From Sweltsa coloradensis (Eukaryota; Arthropoda; Insecta; Plecoptera; Chloroperlidae): a stretch of DNA of 64,000 nucleotides. The position numbers and the translations under genes were made by a program. Below are positions 56,101 to 64,000 of this stretch, in pieces. Every line of letters begins with the position of its first letter. Within the stretch, counting starts at the first letter, position 1. Where the stretch lies: NCBI GenBank assembly GCA_024449915.1, contig JAMZAV010005120.1, positions 46,949 through 110,948 on the forward strand, written 5' to 3'. The notes under the pieces were generated by a model. That model did not search any database and had not been told where the DNA came from. It worked only from the letters and a program-made list of their open reading frames with translations.

Positions 56101-56690
56101 CGGGCTATCTTCTAGTGCTTGCTAGCCAGGCTCAGCACCCCTCATCTTCTTCCTCGTTTTCTTCCATAACCGGCATTTCTAATAATTCTCTCCACTTCTT
56201 CCTGTCCTCCGCGTTATTTGGTCCCGCCATCTATCTCTTGGCCGGCCAACTCTTCGTACTCCCCCACATGTACGTTCAAATTCTCGTCTTGGGATTCTGT
56301 CTTGCTTCATTCTTCTTACATGTCCATACCACCTGAGTCTTTCTCTTCCTATTTTATCTCGTAGACTTTCCACTTTGTTTCTTGTTGTTATGCTTCGTAC
56401 CTTGTCTAGTTTTGTTATGCCCACCGCACTTTTTAGGAATTTCATCTCTGCTGCTTGTAGTCTGCTCTCTTCCTTTCCTCCTATTGTCCATGTCACTGAT
56501 GCATATGGCAAAATTGGGAGAAAGTACATTTTGTATAATATCATTTTACATCTGTTTGATATTTCCTCTTTCCATAGTAGTTTTCGTACGCTTTGGTAGA
56601 ATTTGTGTGCTAGTATGATTCTTCTTGATATTTCTGCTGTTATTTTGGCATCCTTTGTCAGAATACTTCCCAGGTATTTGAAAAAAAAAA
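56100..56690 (-). pseudogene. LINE 3' fragment: C-terminal part of RT protein
   Basis: On the minus strand the frame reads YLGSILTKDAKITAEISRRI, then MYFLPILPYASVTWTIGGKE, ESRLQAAEMKFLKSAVG, RERLRWYGHVRRMKQDRIPR and GRPRDRWRDQI. This is the widely shared LINE C-terminal block following the RT thumb. The element is 5'-truncated near 56690 and the reading frame is open for about 190 residues. An AT dinucleotide run beyond its end may be the tail. Confidence 0.82.
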
Positions 56691-57079
56691 AAAAATCTAT
56701 ACTATGTTTAGATAAAGTTTAAGTTGCTAGTAAAGCAAAAATATGATTTTTTACACAGGTAAACTTTGAAACAAAATTGTTGCTTCCTAGGACAATTAGC
56801 TAGGTGATTGGCTGAACGTGGGACAATGGCCAGCTATAAAACATATTATGTAAGTAGCTTATTTTAAGCTACTGGTTAGAATATGAGGTTTTTATTATTG
56901 AGACACGTAGGCCTACCTACATCATATTGTAAGTAGCCTGTAGTGAAGTCATTATGAGCCACGTATTTTGCCCTAGGGGGTTTAAAGGGCACAAGTGTAG
57001 GGTAGCATACACAGGCCTAGAGGTAGATGAAATAAGACAGGCCTAAAATTAATAAAAATTAAATTTCAACTTGAACTTT

Positions 57080-57295
57080 ATTCGCGATCTTAAAGGTCTT
57101 GGAAGGTTTTTTGTTGCTAAAAAAAACAGCAAAAAAGGACGACGACAACCGAAAAAGAACTTTCGTTTAAAACAGCAACTTTTTAAAGGTCTTGGAAGAT
57201 TTTTGTTACCAAAACAGCAAAAAGGGACGACGACATTATTAGGCCTAGGCCTCCCTAAAAGGACTTTTCTTTAAAAATAGCGATGTTAAAGGTCT
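57080..57295. repeat. ~100-bp tandem duplication
   Basis: TTAAAGGTCTTGGAAGGTTT, AAACAGCAAAAAAGGACGAC and the following block recur once, with a third short start near 57290. Part falls in a lysine-rich open frame of no evident meaning. Confidence 0.65.
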
Positions 57296-57651
57296 TGATG
57301 TTTTTTGTTGTTACTACGTAGGCCTAGGCCTAAAGTCTACGGTTTAAAATAGCATGCTTAAATTTACCGTTGTACAGTCTACGGTTAAATTGTATAACGT
57401 AATTCTTCCGTAGTACGGTTAAATACCCCACAGCCAATTTCGTTTAGCATAGTACAGGCTTCATGGAAATGTAGCTAGTAGGCCCTAGGTAGCCTAAATG
57501 TGTATACGAAAAAAAATAATATCAATATAGCATATTACTGCCAAGTGCCAATACCATAAGGTCAATACCGATCACTTCAGTCACCCCAACTTACACAGTA
57601 CACACATCTGCCATGTATTGTAGGCTATTTCATTATAAAAAAATAAATAAA

Positions 57652-58605
57652 CTAGGAAAACGCTCAGTTGGACGCGTTGTGACCCGAGCACCGGTACGTG
57701 CAACACGACCCGAGTACGACTTTCCCCATAATGTTACATACCAATAAGTCTTTAAGGTCTTGATCGATTTAGCTGAAAAATTTGTAAAATAGGAGAGAAG
57801 GATAAAATCCACCGCATCTAGAGGCCCTTTGACATCATTTCTTTGGGGAAAACTTTTTTACTCTTGATTTCTTCTAGGTGGCAGTACATAGTGACCAGAA
57901 TTCTTGGTGCGACTTTTCGTTGCCAGGGTAACGTTACTTTTGTTAAAAATTTAATTTCTATCAGCTATCTACACTACTTATCGGATCAAAATAAAATTAA
58001 CATATTCGTGACCGGAGGGACATTCTAAATGATTTGGCTCCCTCAGATTATGTCGCCGTTTATTTTAAAAAAAAACTTTAGTTTAACTTTAATGTAACTT
58101 TATAATTTTTTGAACGATTTCCCCACAAAACTAATGGCATTCAATCGGGAAGGGAAACTTGCGGATGGTCAAAATTTCAACTCGATTCCGAGCCTCGTTT
58201 GACCGCTATCATGACCCAAAAAAAGCTGTGCGATTTTCCGTTGCCATGGTAACGGGACTTTGTTATAATGTAATTTCCCTCTACACTACTATGGATCAAA
58301 ATAAAAAAACATATTCGTGATCGGACGGGGCATTCTAAATGATTGGCCACCCCGATTTGTCGCCCGTTTAGTTGAAAAAAACCTTCGTTTAACTTTTAAT
58401 TTTAACTTTTTTTCTTTTTGAACGATTTGCCCCAAAAAATATACACAAAAACCCCTAGGTGGGAATTTTCATGTGTGCAAAATTTCAGGCGATCAAGAAA
58501 AACGGGGCGACCGGTACGAAGCAGAAAAAAAAAAAAAAAAAAAAAAAAAAAACAGCCCTTGGAGCCATAAGAGTCAAAGGGGGAAAGCTCGCTTCGCTCG
58601 CTCAA
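57652..58605 (-). mobile_element. Helentron-like element (copy H6), divergent subfamily
   Basis: In reverse it begins GAGCGAGCGAAGCGAGC and ends GAGCGTTTTCCTAG, followed by T. A ~320-bp unit (GACTTTTCGTTGCCAGGGTA at 57911 and GATTTTCCGTTGCCATGGTA at 58232) is repeated. A 27-base A run is at 58527-58553. The ends match the others, while the interior is different. Confidence 0.55.
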
Positions 58606-58611
58606 AAAATT

Positions 58612-58770
58612 TTATTTAGAGTCTACCCCTCAGTTAACAACTGTTTTCAGTGGAAATTTAAAACATGACAAGCCAAAACCCCGTAGCCCCACGCAATTGA
58701 CGAGTGGCGAAACCAATCAAAAATCGATATTTTTTAAAAGGAAATATAGCAATCAGTGGTGTGCAGGGCG
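58612..58770 (-). repeat. SINE tail module (copy 4)
   Basis: It reads in reverse as the GATTGCGTGGGGCTACGGGG... and TCAGTTAACAAC...ACTC module of the tRNA-Gly-type SINE, with an AAATATCGATTTTTGATTGG stretch matching 17405. The head is absent. Confidence 0.6.
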
Positions 58771-58900
58771 GACTGGTCGAAAAGGCCCGGGGTGCCGGCA
58801 TGTAGTAGGGCCCTATGAGGTTTGCGTAGTAAAACAGGGGTCGGGCGAAGCCCCCGCCGCCCGGGGGCAATTTTGCCGAAGGCGAAAATTTTTTTTAAAA
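58755..58900. mobile_element. hAT-like end fragment
   Basis: GCAGGGCGGACTGG and the following GGCCCGGGGTGCC resemble a common hAT terminus. GGGCGAAGCCCCCGCC and GCCGAAGGCGAAAAT match the interior of the MITE at 15510-15896. A related inverted sequence (CCAGTCCGCGCC) is at 63835-63846. Confidence 0.4.
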
Positions 58901-60549
58901 AAAGGGGTTTGTTTTATTTTTTGGCCCAAATCGCTATTTAGGGACGCGATTTAATGGGGCCAACTAACCTACCCACTCGCAAATTCAAATCTCGCGAAAA
59001 TTATTGAGGAAGCCTTTCAACCAATAAAGTAACTCGCAATACCCAAAATTGACACTCGAAAAACGAGCTTGGGGGGTGAGTGTTACTGACATTTTGATTT
59101 AATCGCATAACTTTTCAAAAATAATGGTAAGCGTAAGCTGTAACCTGTAATGGGAAAAATTCACGGTACTATTCGGCACCAAAAAACACACTAGCGGGCC
59201 CGTTGGCGGAACGTAGAACCCTAGCAGTATGATCATCAGTTTGAGACACGGCAAATAACGGGAAGAAAGTTAATGTAACTTAAAAAATTAGTTTTTGGCG
59301 TGATACGTTTTTTACGGATGTTGAAAGTTAGAAAAAGAAATAAAGACATATTTGTGCTATGGTTTCACAAGAAAAAAATTTTAAATGAAAGAATGGGGCC
59401 TGTAAGTGACCAAAAGGGACACCTACGCATAGCCCGGTTTCTTAGACAAACCTCGGGGTTTTGTGATAGAGGCGGGGGTTTGGATCATGCTCAGAAAAAG
59501 TGCTGAGAAATTTTCCAGGTGGTCTAATCGATTTTCCCCCCCCTTTTGGGGTGACCATGTGCAAATTAGGGGTAGAAATTATTTTTAAATAGATGGGGGG
59601 GCCTTTTAGAAGTAAAAATTGGATTTAAATTTTGTTAAGATGTTTTAATGTAATTATTTAAAACTAAAAAAAGTATTATTTTTTTAAAGGGGTGTTTCCA
59701 AAAATTTTATTTTGAAAAAAAGGTGGGAAGTATAGCTTGTGGACTCAGCTTTGGGGATGATGATAGAAGCGTGAATTTTGGATCATTTACTCGGAAATAT
59801 GCAAAAAGCAATTTGCGAGGTGGTCCGCACCGAAAACTGTTCCCGTTCAGGGGTGACCATGGTGCAAAGTTAGCGGTAGAAATTATTTTTTAATAGACTA
59901 GGGGTGAGCCTTTTAGAAGTGAAAGTGTGGTATTTAAACATTTTGTGTAAGTTTTAAATTTAAATTTAATTGTTTAAAGCTAAAAAAAATTTATCATTTT
60001 TAACAGGGTGCCCAAAAATTTGTTACATTTGCCCGAAATTCGAAAATACGTTCAAAATGCTAGTAAGCATAGCTTGTGAGAGACTCATCTGAAAGGAATT
60101 TAAATACTGAACATGAATTTCATACATAATCAAAAGTCAAGGCCCACCAGGGTCAATCAGGGCCACGACATTTGAAATTTAATTAGTATTGTGTTGTCTA
60201 ATCGCCACAAACAGACCACATAAAAGGTTTATGTTGATACTTTTTACCTTAATCGTTTGTCCAGGATAATATATGTACATAAAAACAGCAATTCTATATT
60301 CAGGGTTGTCCCAAAATGACTTTCGGGGTCTTAAATTTTCCAATAACTGTAATTTTTAGCCACCATAGGTTGTGACCACTCACTTTGAAGTTAATCTTAA
60401 GTTGGTCAGGGTTAGTTTTTCACTTACGTGTAGAAATAAATAATAATATTACCTGAAAGTACGGCGTTGGCAAGGGAGGTGTAAAAATACACACAATCAT
60501 AGGGTTTCAGTAGATAGTACACTTAGTCAGTAGTTTACCTTAGCTTACA

Positions 60550-60722
60550 AATAGCATTCCCCTTTGCACTTGCACAATGCACAGCAAGGCTGCCCACTCT
60601 TCAGACACTTGCAACAGTCTAAGATGCAGTCATTCCTGCACTTGCAGGAAATGAATTCGTCGCAGGAGTTCATGGCGTCAGGCAAAGTCGTCCACAGAGG
60701 TTCCCACGATCCAGCTGAATTT
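60550..60722 (-). pseudogene. Cysteine-rich C-terminus of PIN-like gene family, left arm copy
   Basis: On the minus strand the frame reads WTTLPDAMNSCDEFISCKC, then NDCILDCCKCLKSGQPC and CALCKCKGECYL, closed by a TAA near 60545. The W-x-x-LP-x(5)-C-x-E-x(2)-C-x-C pattern and spaced cysteines match the tail of the gene at 19770-19924 (LPEIWDCCRELVKCSCKKG). The cysteine cluster probably binds zinc, by analogy with CXC-type motifs; this is inference. Only the tail is present. Confidence 0.6.
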
Positions 60723-60741
60723 CAGCCTGGGGCAGGATGAA

Positions 60742-60928
60742 AAATTCAGCTGGATCGTGGGAACCTCTGTGGACGACTTGCCTGACGCCATGAACCCCTT
60801 TTTTGCGACGAAGTCATCTCCTGCAAGTGCAGGAATGACTGATCTTAGACTTTTGCAAGTGTCTGAAGAGTGGGCACCCTTGCTGTGCATTGTGCAAGTG
60901 CAAAGGGGAATGCTAGCCTATTTGTAAG
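60742..60928 (+). pseudogene. Cysteine-rich C-terminus of PIN-like gene family, right arm copy
   Basis: This is the inverted counterpart of the left-arm copy. It carries a T-run expansion after CCATGAACCC (60791), a one-base deletion in the CTGATCTTAG region (60842) and a substitution set near 60915, which break the frame. The left arm retains an intact frame for the same segment. Confidence 0.6.
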
Positions 60929-62109
60929 CTAAGGTAAACTACGACTAAGTGTACTATTACTGAAACCGTATGATTGTGTGTATTGTTACACCTCCCTTGC
61001 CCAACGCCGTACTTTCAGGTAATATTATTATTTATTTTAAAGTAAGTGAAAAGCAAACCGTGACCAACTAAGATTAACTTCAAAGTGAGTGGTCACAACC
61101 TATGGTGGCTAAAATTACAGTATATTGGAAAATTCAAGACCCAGAAAGTCATTTGTACAACCCTGAAATAGAATTGCTGTTTTTATGTACATATATTTTC
61201 CTGGACAAACGATTAAGGTAAAAAGTATCAACATAAACACTTTTATGTGGTCTGTTCGTGGCGATTAGACAACACAAACTAATTAAATTTCAAATGTCGT
61301 GGCCCTGATTGACCCTGGTGACCTTGACTTTTGATTATTATGAAATTCATGTTCAGTATTTAAATTCCTTTCAGATGAGTCATCTCACAAGCTATGCTTA
61401 CTAGCATTTGAACGTATTTTCGAATTTCGGGCAAATTAACAATTTTGGACACCCCTGTTAAAAATGATAAATTTTTTTTTGCTTTAAACAATTAAATTGA
61501 ATTAATACTTACACAAAATGTTTAAATACCACACTTTTACTTCTAAAAGGCTCACCCTAGTCTATTAAAAAATAATTTCTACCGCTAACTTTGCCACCAT
61601 GGTCACCCCCGAACGGGAACAGTTTCGGTGCGGGCCACCTCGCAAATTGCTCATTGCATATTTCCCAGTAAATGATCCAAAATTCACGCTTCTATCACTC
61701 ATCCCCGAAAGCTGAGTCTCACAAGTATACTTACCACCATTTTTTCGAAATAGCAATTTGGAAACCCCCCGTTAAAAATAATACATTTTTAGATTTAAAT
61801 AATTACATTAAATCCCATACTTACCAAAATGTTTTAAATACCACACTTTACTTCTATAAGGCTCACCCCTAGTCTATTTAAAAAAAATTTCTACCCCTTA
61901 CTTTGCACCATGGTCACCCCCAAAAGGGGGGGAAAATCGATTAGGACCACCTGGCAAATTACTCAGCACGTTTTTCTGAGCTAATGATCCAAAATTCACG
62001 CCTCTATCACTAAACCCCGAACTTAAGCCTGTTTGGTATCTAAGGAGCCGAGCTACGCAAGGGTTATGTCTCGAATGGTTAAGAATTGGCCTACATTTCT
62101 CTTTTAAAA

Positions 62110-64000
62110 TACAACTCAACTTTTAAATTATCGTGATCTCAATTTAAATTTCGGTAGGGCCTACTCTTAGTAAAAAAACATTATTCTTACATTTAAGTCC
62201 AGGGATAAAGTCCGAAAACATATAGTCAGATGACAGTGTGGTGTCACCCACTGAGTTTTCCCGTTGTGTTTGATAGATTTATTATTTATTTATGTTAATT
62301 TTTAATAAGTATACTTATTGTTTTTTACCCTTCACCGACACTCATATTAAATCGCGTTTTACAATTTCAGACAATAATTTTAATTCATGCTTATGCCAAT
62401 AGGCTATCACACCATTCCCAATTGTTACATATACAGGCCTACATAGCACATATAGGCCTACATTCAATTTGTTTCGTATGCGATGGGCTACCTCAAAATT
62501 ACTACACTGTAGTGCGTTTTTATCAACAGCAAAAAAAGTAGGCCTATGTATAGTAATAAATTCGGAAAAATCGTTTTCAATTAACATTTTTCATAGTAAA
62601 TACCAATTTCTGCAGCCAAGTATTTTTAGAAGTTTCGTCATGTTCTGAATAAAGCACACTTTGTCGAAGATTACAAATTGACAACATCCGAATTATAGCA
62701 TAGATGTAGGCCTAATTTATTGACATTTTCAGGGAATATGATGAAAATAATACAAGTTGTACTATTTATTGTTATTACATTATCGCGGGAAAACGTTAAA
62801 TATTGCACCTTGCACTTCAGCTGTTCAGTGTAATATCAATTTGTTGCAAAATATTTCTTGATACAACAAACACACTCTTTTCACTTCAAACACTTAACAT
62901 TCTAATTTCAAATTTGGTAATAATTCCTTGGATCAATACCAATTTCGGCTGGCAACTTTACTTATAGTAGTACTTAAATAATAAATAATAATCTACTTAT
63001 GAATTATTTTCTGAATATTCTTACGCTCAAACATAATAATATACCCAACTATTATGATGATATTATTATATAATATTTTACATTTCATCCCTATCCCATT
63101 CAGAAATATAGGAATAGGAAGGTTCAAGTTTGGCTATAGTTGGCCTACCTACGCAATTACGCCTACTTGTGGTTGTATAAGAGCGTAACAAATGCAAACC
63201 GTAGATGAAAATATACATCTTATTTAATGCGTGTGCGAGAAAGGTAAATGTTAGTGAACAGATCGGAAATAATCCCCGAATTGTCATAACCGGCGCGACT
63301 AACACACGTTAGCGCCATATACGCTCCAGCCCGGAATCACAATTACGCCAGCCATGTTGTGACGTAGCGCGCCGCCAGTGCTGCGATCTACATGTCGATT
63401 TGGTGCCCAATACTTCTACATCCCCCCGCCGGCGCCGGATGCCCCCCCCCCCCCTCCCACCCAACGCCATCACCTTGCTAGTTGGAAATGGCAAACCAAA
63501 ACCAAAATACTTGCAATCACATCGAAATTTCTTCTCGTATAGCGCGGCGGCGAGAAAGTCAATTATAGCTATACATGATAGTCACTAGTTCCTCCTGAAA
63601 ACTGAAAAGTGAGAACACTGAACAACCATTCTCTTTTGAAGAGTTGCCTTAGGCACCCCATGAGTCATCTTTAATATTATTTAATGTATTTTGTTCGGCA
63701 ACTCTTTTTCGCAGTAAACAAAATATATACATTTATATATTTTGTCTGAAACTGAAAGTATAGTGTGTACAAATGTTCCACAGGGGCCCGGAATGTCAAA
63801 AGCCCGGGGTGCGATCGCACCCCAGCACCCCCTGCCAGTCCGCGCCTGGTGGTGTGGACAGTGCGAACATAATAATAATACACTGCAACTTAAATACTTT
63901 AATAGACTTATTATTAATATTATAATGGTCTATCTATAGGCCTACTGTTGGCTTACTGATAAATAAACAAAAATAAAACGTTTAATAACCAATATTTATA
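62110..64000. other. No supported gene
   Basis: The sequence is AT-rich except for a GC-rich patch at 63290-63470 with a C run at about 63440-63455. Short open frames show no recognisable features. Near 63780-63846 an hAT-like CCGGGGTGCGATCGCACCCC palindrome is present. Confidence 0.45.

Larger units (their letters stand above)
59370..62100. mobile_element. 2.7-kb palindromic foldback element
   Basis: The left arm (about 59370-60722) and right arm (60742-62100) are inverted copies with a 19-bp spacer (60723-60741). Identity is high near the centre and falls outward; outer limits are approximate. Each arm has an internal ~305-bp direct repeat (GATAGAGGCG...GGATCATGCTCAGAAAAA-like at 59470 and 59765). 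The centre of the palindrome encodes the cysteine-rich tail of the PIN-like gene family on both strands. The layout parallels the element at 17853-21192. Confidence 0.8.

Overview
This is animal nuclear DNA. It has spliced GT-AG introns, AT-rich intergenic DNA and a dense load of retrotransposons, DNA transposons, tRNA-derived SINEs and tandem repeats. Short GGCCTA-type motifs are scattered throughout, a pattern I associate with marine invertebrates such as echinoderms or other non-vertebrate deuterostomes. That assignment is a guess; nothing here fixes the species.

One conserved host gene is clear. The last three coding exons of CMTR1 (the cap1 2'-O-ribose methyltransferase) lie on the + strand at 96-312, 4914-5146 and 6872-7119, and their splice phases agree. 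The earlier exons lie before the window. Its two visible introns contain a Tigger/pogo-like transposon and a Helentron-like element. Between about 7.1 and 17.1 kb are SINE pieces, three hAT-like inverted-repeat elements (two with clear 8-bp target duplications) and hairpin elements.

At 17.85-21.19 kb lies a large foldback element. Its arms are built of roughly 120-bp subrepeats. It carries the broken remains of a gene that I read as a PIN/XPG-like nuclease family with a cysteine-rich tail. A second palindrome at about 59.4-62.1 kb has the same topology and carries the cysteine-rich tail of a related gene. A third fragment of the family is at 22.3-22.55 kb. This recurring association is the best candidate here for an undescribed mobile system.

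From 21.2 to 32 kb come a LINE RNase H fragment, a ~300-bp satellite, a ~70-bp minisatellite, another Helentron-like copy, a nearly perfect 490-bp hairpin and tandem tRNA-Gly-like SINEs. From 34.1 to 43.3 kb lies a minus-strand CR1-like LINE (PHD finger, coiled coil, esterase-like region, endonuclease, RT) split by a plus-strand LINE at about 35.5-39.78 kb. The 32.6-39.8 kb stretch is full of homopolymer runs and looks like poorly corrected sequence. A Ty3/gypsy-like LTR element occupies 44.06-49.08 kb, with LTRs, primer site, gag, broken pol and polypurine tract. From 49.3 to 58.6 kb there are more Helentron-like elements, inverted repeats, local duplications and a LINE 3' fragment. The last 2 kb hold nothing I can support.

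Apart from CMTR1, nearly every coding segment is a decayed mobile-element gene.
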